The notes under the pieces were generated by a model, which searched no databases, was not told the DNA's origin, and saw only the letters and a list, made by a program, of their open reading frames with translations. Source: Candidatus Pacearchaeota archaeon (GTDB lineage: Archaea; Nanobdellota; Nanobdellia; Pacearchaeales; GW2011-AR1). From it: a stretch of 47,241 bases of DNA. The translations under genes were made by a program, and so were the position numbers. The stretch spans positions 1 through 47,241 of the forward strand of contig JAGLWM010000007.1 in NCBI GenBank assembly GCA_023133415.1, in the 5' to 3' direction. Shown piece by piece: positions 25,957 to 34,450 of the stretch; position 1 is the stretch's first letter, and each line of letters begins with the position of its first letter.

Positions 25957-26223
25957 ATGGTTACAGCAAAAGTTATCCAATTCCGAAGAGGACGAAAAAC
26001 ATTTAAACCTAGACACTTCCTCTTAGAAATCCCAAGCATCGATACCAGAGAAAAAGCCCAAAAATTCGTCGGCAAAACCGCTTCATGGAAATCTCCAAGC
26101 AAAGAACCAAAAATTATTCAAGGTAAAATTTCTTCAGCACATGGCGGAAACGGAGTCGTTCGAGCAATCTTCGAAAAGGGTTTGCCAGGACAATCAATTG
26201 GAACTTCCATAGAAATAAACTAA
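25957..26223 (+). CDS. rpl35ae: Ribosomal protein eL33 (L35Ae), 88 aa
   Basis: Large-subunit protein found in archaea and eukaryotes but not bacteria, which anchors the window as archaeal. Recognised by VIQFRRGRKTFKPRHF, the central KFVGKTASWKSPS and the near-invariant C-terminal HGGNGVVRAIFEKGLPGQS. Full length. Followed after 1 nt by the uL16 gene, so they form one transcript. Confidence 0.96.
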   Translation: MVTAKVIQFRRGRKTFKPRHFLLEIPSIDTREKAQKFVGKTASWKSPSKEPKIIQGKISSAHGGNGVVRAIFEKGLPGQSIGTSIEIN

Positions 26224-26224
26224 A

Positions 26225-26770
26225 ATGGCATTAAGAAAAGGATCAGCATATTCAAAAAAATACGCCCGACCTTACACGCGTGTTTCCAAAAAACGAACAA
26301 AATCCTACATTAAAGCTACTCCAAATTCCAAAATCGTAAAATTCAAAATGGGCGATCAAAAAGGATTCGATAACGGCGAATACCCAATTCAACTCCACGT
26401 CATCTCAAAAGAAAGCTGCCAAATCCGAGACAATTCAATCGAAGCAATCCGTCAGTATCTAAATCGTTTCCTCCAAATCAAAATCGGTAAAGAATTCTAC
26501 CTTGAAGTAAAAATATTCCCTCACCACATCTTACGAGAAAACAAAATGCTTACGGGTGCAGGAGCTGATCGTATGCAAACGGGTATGAGCCGAGCTTTCG
26601 GAAAAACCATGGGTCGAGCAGCACTTGTAAAACCAAACCAAATCCTCTATATTATCGGAGTAAAAACACCAAAAGCAGAAGTCACCACACGAAAACTAAT
26701 CAGATCAATCAAAGCACGTCTACCATGCAAAACCTTCGTAAAAAACGCTCCACTCCTAACCAAAGCGTAA
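26225..26770 (+). CDS. rpl10e: Ribosomal protein uL16 (archaeal L10e), 181 aa
   Basis: Large-subunit protein near the A-site tRNA and the peptidyl transferase centre. Family signatures: the N-terminal KKYARPYTRVSKKR, FPHHILRENKMLTGAGADRMQTGM and GRAALVKPNQIL. Full archaeal length. The start ATG follows the eL33 stop by one base. Confidence 0.97.
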   Translation: MALRKGSAYSKKYARPYTRVSKKRTKSYIKATPNSKIVKFKMGDQKGFDNGEYPIQLHVISKESCQIRDNSIEAIRQYLNRFLQIKIGKEFYLEVKIFPHHILRENKMLTGAGADRMQTGMSRAFGKTMGRAALVKPNQILYIIGVKTPKAEVTTRKLIRSIKARLPCKTFVKNAPLLTKA

Positions 26771-26800
26771 TCTTATAAAGATTCTAACATTTTAATCTTC

Positions 26801-27916
26801 ATGAAAACCTTTTTCATCCTCGGCAGAAACCCACAATTATCCCGTGTAGAAATTCTCGAATTCCTAAAAGCCAGAAATCGAACTCATAAGGAAATCCTAT
26901 TCCAAGGCAATCTCTTAATCATCCAAACAAACGAGGGCGAAAAATTTGACATCCAAGAATTCGGTGGCATAATGCACCTGGGCCAAATCACCTTCGAAGG
27001 CAATCTCGAACAACTAAAAATATATTTCGAACAAAACGAAATCATCCCTGCAGATAAATTTTCATATGCAATTCATGGTAACCTCGACTCACAAATCCTT
27101 AAAGAAAAATTTAAACGAGAACATAAAAAAGCGTCACAAAAACACGGCAGAAAACTCATAAAATTCCAAGACGGACATAAGCAAGAAAATCCAAAAGCCG
27201 ACTTCTACATTTTCCTCCATTCAACAAACGCAGACGAACCACATAATATTTCCCCAGCTACTTCACAACGAATTTACTTCGGAGTGACTTCCCAAACCTA
27301 CGACCCAACCGAAGTCAAAAAACGCGACATGCAAAAACCCGTCCGACGAGAAGCCCTTGCAATCTCACCTCGACTTTCCAAAATCCTAATCAACCTCTCA
27401 GATGCAAAACCACACGACCGTCTACTCGACCCATTTTGCGGCATCGGTTCAATTCTTCAAGAAGCCCTAATCAAAAAAATCAATGTCCACGGAATCGACA
27501 AAGACAAACAAGCCACAATAAACGCAGAACAAAATCTAAAATGGTTAACACAAGAATACAAAATTCAAACCAAATGCAAAATCGAGAATACTGACTCCCG
27601 TCACGCTCCAGACCTCCAATTCCAAGCAATAGCAACCGAAACCCCGCTCGGAAAACTCCTCAAGAAAAAACCTTCCGACAACCAAGCAAAACAAATTATC
27701 CAAAACTTCGAAGCCTATATAATTCCAATCCTAAAGCGTCTAAAAAAAGTCAAAAAACCCTCCGCAAAAATCGCAATGACATTTCCAGTAATCCGAAACT
27801 TCCATGTCAATGCCAGAAAAATCGCCGAGAAGTCAGAACTCAAAATCAACATCGAGCCAATCCTCGAATCTCGCCCCGACCAATTTGTCTCCAGAGATAT
27901 CCTAGTTCTACAATAA
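26801..27916 (+). CDS. Trm-G10-like tRNA methyltransferase with altered catalytic motif, 371 aa
   Basis: Resembles archaeal tRNA (guanine-10-N2) methylases (Trm11/Trm-G10 family). The N-terminal ~150 residues match the THUMP-type RNA-binding region in position. RDMQKPVRREALAISPRLSK precedes the SAM-binding motif I LLDPFCGIGSILQEAL (209-223), and GIDKD (231-235) is the ribose-binding acid. The usual catalytic DPPY is replaced by ATETPLG (278-284), so it may have a different activity or a degenerate site. It has its own TATA box (cttataaag, 26772-26780) 25 nt upstream. Rossmann methyltransferase identity is firm; the substrate is inferred. Confidence 0.85.
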   Translation: MKTFFILGRNPQLSRVEILEFLKARNRTHKEILFQGNLLIIQTNEGEKFDIQEFGGIMHLGQITFEGNLEQLKIYFEQNEIIPADKFSYAIHGNLDSQILKEKFKREHKKASQKHGRKLIKFQDGHKQENPKADFYIFLHSTNADEPHNISPATSQRIYFGVTSQTYDPTEVKKRDMQKPVRREALAISPRLSKILINLSDAKPHDRLLDPFCGIGSILQEALIKKINVHGIDKDKQATINAEQNLKWLTQEYKIQTKCKIENTDSRHAPDLQFQAIATETPLGKLLKKKPSDNQAKQIIQNFEAYIIPILKRLKKVKKPSAKIAMTFPVIRNFHVNARKIAEKSELKINIEPILESRPDQFVSRDILVLQ

Positions 27917-27976
27917 ACCTACTTTAAAGTGACAACAAACCAAAAGCTTTAAATACTAAAAATTACGTATTCCACT

Positions 27977-28378
27977 ATGGAAAACCATACAAATACTCGG
28001 AATACCTCACAGGAAATAGATTCAGTCGGTAGAGCAAAATTAGATTCTCTGCAAAATAATATCGAAGAACTCAAAAATATGATAAAGGAGCGGAATACCC
28101 TCGGTCAAAACTTCATTAAAGAAGGCGAAAGTATGAAAGCCAATATCAAAACCTTCCTAATTGAAAATTCACCCGAAGGCGAAGGCGACTCCGAATTCGC
28201 AAGAGAAAGATCCGAACTCCGAAAAAAACAAATCGAAATCTCAGAACTCCAACTTAACGAAAAAATCAACTGCTGGAGAGATATCGCACTCCTAAAAAAA
28301 GAATTCCGTGAGAATATAAAAGAACTAAATGAAAAGAAAAGCCGAGCCGATATGTTAGAAAAAATTCTAAAAGAATAA
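27977..28378 (+). CDS. Coiled-coil protein upstream of the HerA-like ATPase, 133 aa
   Basis: Almost entirely helical and charged, with heptad-like spacing (LDSLQNNIEELKNMIKERN; SELRKKQIEISELQLNEKIN; ENIKELNEKKSRADMLEKIL). No known domain. ctttaaata about 25 nt upstream is the promoter. Its stop is followed after one base by the ATPase ATG, so the two are co-transcribed and may interact; that is inference from position. Confidence 0.75.
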   Translation: MENHTNTRNTSQEIDSVGRAKLDSLQNNIEELKNMIKERNTLGQNFIKEGESMKANIKTFLIENSPEGEGDSEFARERSELRKKQIEISELQLNEKINCWRDIALLKKEFRENIKELNEKKSRADMLEKILKE

Positions 28379-28379
28379 A

Positions 28380-30299
28380 ATGAATCAAAAACCTCTAACA
28401 ATCGAAGATATCTGTAATAAACTTAGACCCATCTTTGGAAAAAAAATCGACGAAATATACTTCCAGTATACCGTAGCAAACGGATACGAAGAACGAGAAG
28501 AAATCGCCCATATCTTAAACACCCTCTACCAAAAACATCTAAAACAACTCCTAGATAAAAGCGTCCTTCTTGAACCTCCAAAAAAAGAACTAATCGATGG
28601 AACCTACAATCTCGCAACAATAGTCTACGCCAATAAAGAAATCGCCCCATTCAACCTAAGAGAACAAGACTGGCCACGTCATATCTGCGTTACAGGAATG
28701 TCCGGCTCCGGAAAAACAACATTCGCATTCAAAATAGTTGAATCACTAAACGCCCACAAAAAACCATACCTAATCTTCGATTGGAAAAAATCCTTCCGAC
28801 CAATCCTGACAGAAGACCCATCAGTCCTAATATTTACCATCGGAGACGAAAAAGTAAGCAACCTCTTCAAAACGAACATCAATCAACCACCAAAAAATGT
28901 CTCACCAAAAGAATGGATTAACGTCCTCTCCGACCTCCTAACAGAATCTTTCCAAGCCTCGTTCGGAGTCCATAAAGTCATCCTCGAAACCCTCGACGAA
29001 GCATTCAAAGAATGGGGAATCTACCATGGCTCCGAAAACTATCCAACATGGAATCATATCAAATGGAGACTCGAAGAAAAACTAGAAAAAGCCAACAACC
29101 GAGAATCTGGCTGGCTAGAATCCGCTCTAAGAATTGCAACCGTCCTAACCTTCGGAGAATTCGGGAAAACCCTAAATTACAAAGGCAACAACTCGATCTC
29201 CATTGGAGAACTTCTGGACAAAAAAATAATCATGGAACTAAGCTCCCTCGGTGGCGTTGAAAAAACATTCTTCTGCGAATTTATCCTAACCTATATTTAC
29301 AAACTAGAAAAAGCAAAACAAAATCCAACCAGCCACGAATTCAACCACGCAATCATAGTCGACGAAGCCCATAACATCTTCCTAAAAAAACGAACGAACT
29401 TCGCAAACGAAACGATAACCGACATGATTTACAGAGAAATGCGAGAATACGGAACATCCCTAATCTGCCTCGACCAACATATCTCAAAAATTTCCGACAC
29501 AGTCAAAGGAAACTCAGCCTGCCATATCGCATTCCAGCAACAACTCCCACAAGACATCCAAGATATAAGCGAAATCACACAACTCCGCGACTCACGACAC
29601 TATTTCTCAAGCCTACCCGTCGGAAGCGCAATCGTCAAACTATCAGAACGATACAATCAACCATTTCAAATCAAAGTTCCTTATACTCAAATCAGAGACA
29701 AAAATGTAACAAGCGAAAAAATCAAATCCAGAATGCAAGCTTTTATCTGCAGCAAAGAATATAAAGAAAACTCCGATCCAGAATTTAACAAACAAATCGA
29801 AAACCCTCCAACTTCACCTTGTGAAACATCTACTCATACCAAACCAGTTACACAGAAAAAACACCCAACAAACCCAGTACAAACTACCGACCATCAATTA
29901 CTTACTAATGCTCAACAAACTCTCTACAATTTTATCACTGAACATCTAAACGCAGGTATACCACTCGAACAAATCGAAAACATCCTAGAAAAATCAAAGA
30001 CCCAAGGAAATTACACTTCAACCGATATAATACAGGCTATAAACCTAATCTTTGCAAACCAATTAGTAAAAAACCAACCATCAACTCCCAATACCCTTAA
30101 TCATAATGAACAAGCTTTTTTGAAATTCCTCCAACAAAACCCAAATCATAACCTGTCCACAACACAAATCTACGAACAAGTCAAACTCTCAGCAAGAAAA
30201 GGAACTGCAACAAAAAAATCCCTAGAACAAAAAGGACTAATAAAAATCGAAGAAATAAAATACGAAAAAGGTTGGAAAAAAATCATAAGACTAACCTGA
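28380..30299 (+). CDS. HerA/VirB4-type P-loop ATPase with C-terminal winged helix, 639 aa
   Basis: RecA-like motor of the FtsK/HerA superfamily. Walker A GMSGSGKTTF (106-115), Walker B AIIVDEAHNIF (324-334) and a following YREMREYGTSLICLDQHIS with the sensor region typical of conjugation-type TraC/VirB4 and HerA ATPases. The last ~80 residues form a winged helix (NLSTTQIYEQVKLSARKGTATKK). Likely a DNA pump or a remodelling ATPase on membrane machinery; no NurA nuclease or pilin gene adjoins. Residues 503-509, in the variable linker after the motor, are encoded by degenerate heptad repeats (29887-29907). Confidence 0.87.
   Translation: MNQKPLTIEDICNKLRPIFGKKIDEIYFQYTVANGYEEREEIAHILNTLYQKHLKQLLDKSVLLEPPKKELIDGTYNLATIVYANKEIAPFNLREQDWPRHICVTGMSGSGKTTFAFKIVESLNAHKKPYLIFDWKKSFRPILTEDPSVLIFTIGDEKVSNLFKTNINQPPKNVSPKEWINVLSDLLTESFQASFGVHKVILETLDEAFKEWGIYHGSENYPTWNHIKWRLEEKLEKANNRESGWLESALRIATVLTFGEFGKTLNYKGNNSISIGELLDKKIIMELSSLGGVEKTFFCEFILTYIYKLEKAKQNPTSHEFNHAIIVDEAHNIFLKKRTNFANETITDMIYREMREYGTSLICLDQHISKISDTVKGNSACHIAFQQQLPQDIQDISEITQLRDSRHYFSSLPVGSAIVKLSERYNQPFQIKVPYTQIRDKNVTSEKIKSRMQAFICSKEYKENSDPEFNKQIENPPTSPCETSTHTKPVTQKKHPTNPVQTTDHQLLTNAQQTLYNFITEHLNAGIPLEQIENILEKSKTQGNYTSTDIIQAINLIFANQLVKNQPSTPNTLNHNEQAFLKFLQQNPNHNLSTTQIYEQVKLSARKGTATKKSLEQKGLIKIEEIKYEKGWKKIIRLT
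29887..29907 (+). repeat. Degenerate heptanucleotide repeats inside the ATPase gene
   Basis: CCGACCA, TCAATTA, CTTACTA: a decayed version of the heptad arrays at 6178, 8752 and 14090. The encoded TTDHQLLTN lies in a low-complexity linker. Confidence 0.45.
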
Positions 30300-30320
30300 T
30301 AATATTGCACTCACCACAAC

Positions 30321-30587
30321 TTATAACCTCGCGTAAACTGCGTGCGCCCGATTCGAAATCCTCCACCTCATCCTCTTCAAATAAACCTCACCCTTAGAAT
30401 TCTTCCCAATCCGGACAACCAATCCCTTTTCTTCTAACCCCAACAACAACCTCTTCACAAACTCCTCATCCCGCGCAATCTCCCTCGCAACATCAACCGT
30501 AAAAACCAACTTCGGAAAAACCCCATATAGATAAGACAAAATCTGTTCCGAAATCTTCTCAATCTTCTCATCTGAAATTCTTGGCAT
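30321..30587 (-). CDS. Winged helix-like protein, 88 aa
   Basis: MPRISDEKIEKISEQILSYL, then a probable HTH (TVDVAREIARDEEFVKRLLLG) and wing (LVVRIGKNSKGEVYLKRMRW). Found alone between the HerA-like ATPase and PEP synthase genes, on the opposite strand. ATG 30587 is preferred to an in-frame start at 30656, because tatttaag lies about 28 nt upstream and the extra N-terminus is not domain-like. Probable DNA-binding regulator; the target could be the divergent ppsA, whose promoter lies just beyond. Confidence 0.75.
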   Translation of the reverse strand: MPRISDEKIEKISEQILSYLYGVFPKLVFTVDVAREIARDEEFVKRLLLGLEEKGLVVRIGKNSKGEVYLKRMRWRISNRAHAVYARL

Positions 30588-30655
30588 AAAAAAAATAAAA
30601 CACCATGTCTTAAATACTTTCCCAAACTCAAAACCAGCACCTCTATTCCCTAACA

Positions 30656-30667
30656 TTTATATATAAG
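30656..30667 (+). promoter_or_regulatory. TATA-like promoter of ppsA
   Basis: The sequence atttatatataa is centred about 24 nt before ATG 30685. Confidence 0.6.
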
Positions 30668-30684
30668 AAATCATAAAGAATGGC

Positions 30685-33081
30685 ATGAGTGATGAATACA
30701 TAAAATGGCTCTCTGATCTTTCCAAAGAAGATACAAGTCTCGCGGGAGGCAAGGGTGCAAACTTAGGAGAAATGTTCAGATCCAAATTCCCAGTCCCACC
30801 AGCTTTCGTCATAACAACAGACGCCTTCTATCTCTTCCTCAAAGAAACAAAACTCGAACAACCAATAAAAAATATCTTAAAAAAAATAGACGTAGACGAC
30901 ACAAGTCAATTAACCAAAAAAACAAAAGAAATTCGACAAATAATAATCGCCGCAGAAATGCCCCAAAAATTAAAAGACGAAATATTAGAATCATATGATC
31001 ATTTCAATGTAAATCTAGAAGACATTAAAGGATCCCCAGGAGCTCTGGCAATACTAAAATCAGCAAGAGAACCAATTTTCGTGTCAGTCCGAAGTTCAGC
31101 AACAGCAGAAGATCTAGGCGACGCCTCATTCGCAGGACAACAAGACACATTCATCAATGTTAAAGGCAATAACGAACTCATCGACAAAGTCAAAAGATGC
31201 TTTGCCTCAATCTTCACCGCAAGATCCCTTTACTACCGAAAAAAGAAAGGCTTCGAAGACCTTGTGGGAATCGCAGCAGTAGTCCAAAAAATGATTAATT
31301 CCGATAAATCAGGAGTCATTTTCTCAAATCATCCAATCAAAAATAATGATGAAGTCCTAATCGAAGCAGTCTTCGGACAAGGCGAAGGAATCGTCTCCGG
31401 AAAAATAAAACCCGACCAATATACTGTAAAAAGAAATTTAGAGATAAGTGGAAAAAAAATAGCAAACAAAAAAATCGCAATAGTAAGAACAGCAGGTGGC
31501 CAAACCAAAACAATAGATCTAGAACCAGAAAAATCATCCTCCCAAGTTCTAAAAACATACGAAATAAAACAATTAGCCGAATACGGAATTAAATTAGAAG
31601 AACACTATGACAAACCACAAGACATCGAATTCGCAATCGAAAACGAAGAAATATATATTCTACAAACAAGACCAATCACAACATTAAAAGCCCCCTCAGA
31701 AGCCAAAGCCGACCTCGACGGACAAATCCTAACACAAGGAACAGCAGCGTCTCCAGGAATTGCTTCAGGCGTAGTAAAAATAATACACTCAATGGAAGAT
31801 TTGGACAAAATCAAGGAAGGCGACATCTTAGTCACAACAATGACAAATCCAGATATGGTCGTCACAATGCAAAAAGCCTCAGCCATCCTAACATCCGAAG
31901 GAGGCGTCACAGCACACGCAGCAATCGTCTCACGTGAAATGGGAATCCCAGCAATCGTCGGAGCGCAAGACGCACTCCAAATCCTAAAAGACGGCGATGA
32001 AATCACAATCGATGGATATCACGGAAAAGTCTTCGCCGGAAAAGCAGAAAACAAATCAGTCGAAATCTTGCCAATCGTCCCAACAAAAACCAAGATTAAA
32101 GTCCTGGTCGAGCTCCCACAGTTCGCCGCACGAGCCGCAAAAACAAAAGCCTACGGAGTCGGACTCGTAAGACTAGAAGGACTAATCGCAACCGCAGACA
32201 AACACCCACTAGCATACGAAAAAGAAAACAATCTAAATGAATACAAAGAAATGCTAAAAGAAGGATTAGGAAAAATAGCGGACACATTCATCGGAAAACC
32301 AATCTGGGTTCGATCCTCTGACATAAGAAGCGACGAATACTCAAACTTAGAAGGCGCACCAAAAGAAATCGAAAAAAACCCAATGCTTGGTGACCACGGA
32401 ATCCGATTCTCGCTAAAACATCCAGAAATCTTCAAAGCAGAACTCCTAGCCCTAAAAGAACTATCGGACAAAGGTCACAAATTCGGAGTCATGTTCCCAC
32501 AAATCATCTCAGTAGACGAAATCAAAAAAGCCAGAGCAATCTTCAACGAACTAAAAATCACAAACGTCACATTCGGAGTCATGATCGAAACACCAGCCTC
32601 AACAATCCTAATCAAAGATATCTGCGAAGAAGGAATCGACTTCATATCATTCGGGACAAACGACCTAACACAATACACCCTAGCAATCGACCGAGGAAAC
32701 GAAGATGTCCAATATCTCTACGACGAATTAAACTGGGCAGTCCTAAAACAAATATCCAGAGTAATAAGAGAATGCAAAAAACATGGAGTCGAAACCTCAA
32801 TCTGCGGTCAGGCTGGCTCCAAACCCGAAATGGTAAAATTCTTAGTAAAACAAGGAATCGACTCAATCTCTGTAAACGCAGACATGGCAAAAGAAATCTC
32901 TGAACTCGTACAAAAACTTGAAACGGAATCTCAAATAGGACCTATTAATGATAAAGAAGAAATCAAGGAAGAATTGGAAGAATCAAACAAAGAAATAAAA
33001 AAAGAAAACCTAAATCCAGAGCCAGTCGAAGTTATAGAAGAAATAAAAAACGAACCAAAAAAAGAAGACATCTTCAAATAA
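30685..33081 (+). CDS. ppsA: Phosphoenolpyruvate synthase, 798 aa
   Basis: Converts pyruvate, ATP and water to PEP, AMP and phosphate (gluconeogenic direction; sometimes runs toward pyruvate in archaea). N-terminal ATP-grasp domain (SLAGGKGANLGEM, then SVRSSATAEDLGDASFAGQQ), phosphohistidine swivel domain (GGVTAHAAIVSREMGIPAIVG) and C-terminal TIM barrel with the catalytic Cys in SICGQAGSKPEM. Full length, plus an extra acidic/Lys-rich tail of about 50 residues after the barrel (KEEIKEELEESNKEIKKEN and on), absent from typical enzymes. The residue before the catalytic His is Ala where PpsA usually has Cys. Confidence 0.96.
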   Translation: MSDEYIKWLSDLSKEDTSLAGGKGANLGEMFRSKFPVPPAFVITTDAFYLFLKETKLEQPIKNILKKIDVDDTSQLTKKTKEIRQIIIAAEMPQKLKDEILESYDHFNVNLEDIKGSPGALAILKSAREPIFVSVRSSATAEDLGDASFAGQQDTFINVKGNNELIDKVKRCFASIFTARSLYYRKKKGFEDLVGIAAVVQKMINSDKSGVIFSNHPIKNNDEVLIEAVFGQGEGIVSGKIKPDQYTVKRNLEISGKKIANKKIAIVRTAGGQTKTIDLEPEKSSSQVLKTYEIKQLAEYGIKLEEHYDKPQDIEFAIENEEIYILQTRPITTLKAPSEAKADLDGQILTQGTAASPGIASGVVKIIHSMEDLDKIKEGDILVTTMTNPDMVVTMQKASAILTSEGGVTAHAAIVSREMGIPAIVGAQDALQILKDGDEITIDGYHGKVFAGKAENKSVEILPIVPTKTKIKVLVELPQFAARAAKTKAYGVGLVRLEGLIATADKHPLAYEKENNLNEYKEMLKEGLGKIADTFIGKPIWVRSSDIRSDEYSNLEGAPKEIEKNPMLGDHGIRFSLKHPEIFKAELLALKELSDKGHKFGVMFPQIISVDEIKKARAIFNELKITNVTFGVMIETPASTILIKDICEEGIDFISFGTNDLTQYTLAIDRGNEDVQYLYDELNWAVLKQISRVIRECKKHGVETSICGQAGSKPEMVKFLVKQGIDSISVNADMAKEISELVQKLETESQIGPINDKEEIKEELEESNKEIKKENLNPEPVEVIEEIKNEPKKEDIFK

Positions 33082-33144
33082 GTGTAATTACTTCTAAGAT
33101 ACAACAGATAGAAAATCTTATAAAGCCTAATATCAAAGATTAAT
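33082..33144 (+). repeat. Left copy of ~62-nt imperfect direct repeat flanking the cassette island
   Basis: It begins at the base after the ppsA stop and matches 37434-37494 at roughly 80 percent (shared blocks such as atagaaaa, cttataaag and ctaata). The right copy is the promoter region of the 222-aa gene. Here the TATA-like cttataaag (33117-33125) drives no recognisable archaeal gene. Confidence 0.7.
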
Positions 33145-33435
33145 TTATACATAAAAACAAATCCACACAAAACAAACATTAAACAACTGACAACAGTTCA
33201 ATGATTTTCATTAAATCGTCGAATTCAAAAACTCTCCAGAAATAAACGTGGATAAACAAACAGAAACACCTCATGGAAAACCAAAAATTTCCACGGAATA
33301 GGTATTTTCTAACAAAAATCCCATAGAGAAATCTATGTAAAAATAATTGGAATATCTATTTGGAAGGTATTTCATAAATGAATTATAGAGAAATATGTAT
33401 TACAAATTTATTAACAATTAGATAAGGAGAACAAT
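33145..33435. other. Noncoding left part of the island, no gene seen
   Basis: About 290 nt of AT-rich DNA between the left flanking repeat and the first ORF with a Shine-Dalgarno site. No ORF of useful length. It holds an isolated near-match to a DnaA box (tttatccac on minus, near 33248-33256), not enough to call an origin. Confidence 0.4.
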
Positions 33436-33600
33436 ATGGCCAAAAAAACTCTCACATTAATAAGCATCTCCCTGAAACCCATAATGATAAAAGTCCGTAT
33501 CATACAAGCTACAACAACTGAAAACAACAACCCTATCAAGAACAGAAATATTCAAAAGAGCATCACTCCGAAAAACTCTACCATTGATTTATATTGCTAA
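33436..33600 (+). CDS. Possible small protein, 54 aa
   Basis: Starts MAKKTLTLISISLKPIMIKV after a good Shine-Dalgarno site (aaggag, 33424-33429, 6 nt spacing). Basic and mostly polar after residue 25; no known domain. The first ORF of the region in which ribosome binding sites appear. Modest support because of its size. Confidence 0.5.
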   Translation: MAKKTLTLISISLKPIMIKVRIIQATTTENNNPIKNRNIQKSITPKNSTIDLYC

Positions 33601-33646
33601 CAGAGCATAGCAGAAAAAATATCTAATAATAAGAAAGGAAATTATT

Positions 33647-33745
33647 ATGAAGAGAAAGGAAAAAATTAAAAAAAGGAAGAATAAGCAAAAAAGTAACAAT
33701 AGTCGTAACAAGAGTTTTATGAACAGGTATTGTACAAAAAGATAA
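33647..33745 (+). CDS. Possible small basic peptide, 32 aa
   Basis: MKRKEKIKKRKNKQKSNNSR and on, more than 40 percent Lys/Arg, preceded by aaagga at 7 nt spacing. An overlapping alternative frame from about 33690 to 33872 also looks protein-like (KNCWKILEEISADIKK) but contains a TGA, so part of this stretch may be a decayed gene. Confidence 0.35.
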   Translation: MKRKEKIKKRKNKQKSNNSRNKSFMNRYCTKR

Positions 33746-33923
33746 TTTTACAGATAAAAACTGTTGGAAAATTTTGGAGGAAATTTCCGCAGACATAAAA
33801 AAAACACTGAGAAGAAGCTATGCGAACTACAATAGAAAAAGAAAACCGTATCACCGCAGAACCAAATTAGATTTCTTAACTTAAAAAAAATTAATTTTAC
33901 AACTTAAAAAGGGAGAATGAAAA

Positions 33924-34325
33924 ATGCAAATGATTAAAGAATTTCTTATCGGTAAGGGCATCATCAGAAGGACAAGTCCCATCAGAACCGAACCCATAAT
34001 GGATGGGATTATAAAGCTTCAAACAAAGTTGCAAGATGCCGTCGAAGAAAACACAAAATTGGCGAAGAGAATGCAGATAACAGATGGAATAACGAAGAAA
34101 CAATACGGGGAACAAATCAAGAAGATGGAAATAAAGATGGAAAAAACCATCAAAGCAATCAAAGCTGCCCATGAGAAAAAACAAGAGGCGGTTAGAGAAA
34201 CATTTAACGCAGAAAAAACAGCCACCAATAACACAATCAGAGTCGCGCAAGCAGAGGCAAAGAAGGCATCCATTATCTCTAACAATATAACCAATCTCAC
34301 GACAAAAAGACTTGCCACCGAATAG
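33924..34325 (+). CDS. Coiled-coil protein of the island, 133 aa
   Basis: MQMIKEFLIGKGIIRRTSP followed by a long uninterrupted helix (IIKLQTKLQDAVEENTKLAK through KAIKAAHEKKQEAVRETFNA) with coiled-coil periodicity. Shine-Dalgarno gggag at 33911-33915. No signal peptide and no recognised family. A hairpin resembling a terminator follows its stop. Base and codon use (more G, CTG/GCC codons) differ from the flanking archaeal genes. Confidence 0.7.
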   Translation: MQMIKEFLIGKGIIRRTSPIRTEPIMDGIIKLQTKLQDAVEENTKLAKRMQITDGITKKQYGEQIKKMEIKMEKTIKAIKAAHEKKQEAVRETFNAEKTATNNTIRVAQAEAKKASIISNNITNLTTKRLATE

Positions 34326-34341
34326 TCTCTTGTCGCCGAAA

Positions 34342-34373
34342 CCAGAGAGCTTGCTTCCATGGAAGCTCTTTGG
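34342..34373 (+). terminator. Terminator-like hairpin after the 133-aa island gene
   Basis: An 11-bp stem CCAGAGAGCTT / AAGCTCTTTGG with loop GCTTCCATGG. A short T-rich stretch follows 20 nt later. Stem and loop are related to the hairpin at 37189. The lack of an immediate T run weakens the call. Confidence 0.5.
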
Positions 34374-34450
34374 CTCTTCAAAAATTCCAATCATTTTTTA
34401 TTTCCAAAAATAATTTAATAACTAACACAATTTTTTGAAAGGAGAACATT

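Noticed and set aside
30074-30094. Further heptad-like stretch in the HerA-like gene
   Set aside because: CCAACCA, TCAACTC, CCAATAC are only loosely periodic in a Pro/Asn-rich linker; too degenerate to separate from codon bias.
32300-32325. GGTTCGATCC-like stretch resembling a tRNA T loop
   Set aside because: It lies inside the ppsA coding sequence and no acceptor, D or anticodon arm can be folded around it.
33248-33256. DnaA-box-like 9-mer in the island spacer
   Set aside because: A single near-match (one mismatch to the bacterial consensus), with one other isolated near-match at about 4262 inside the DnaA-like gene itself. No cluster, no unwinding element, so no origin is claimed.
33690-33872. 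Alternative frame with a possible recoded TGA in the island
   Set aside because: Protein-like text on both sides of one TGA, but no start, no homology and no recoding structure that I can see; treated as possible decay only.
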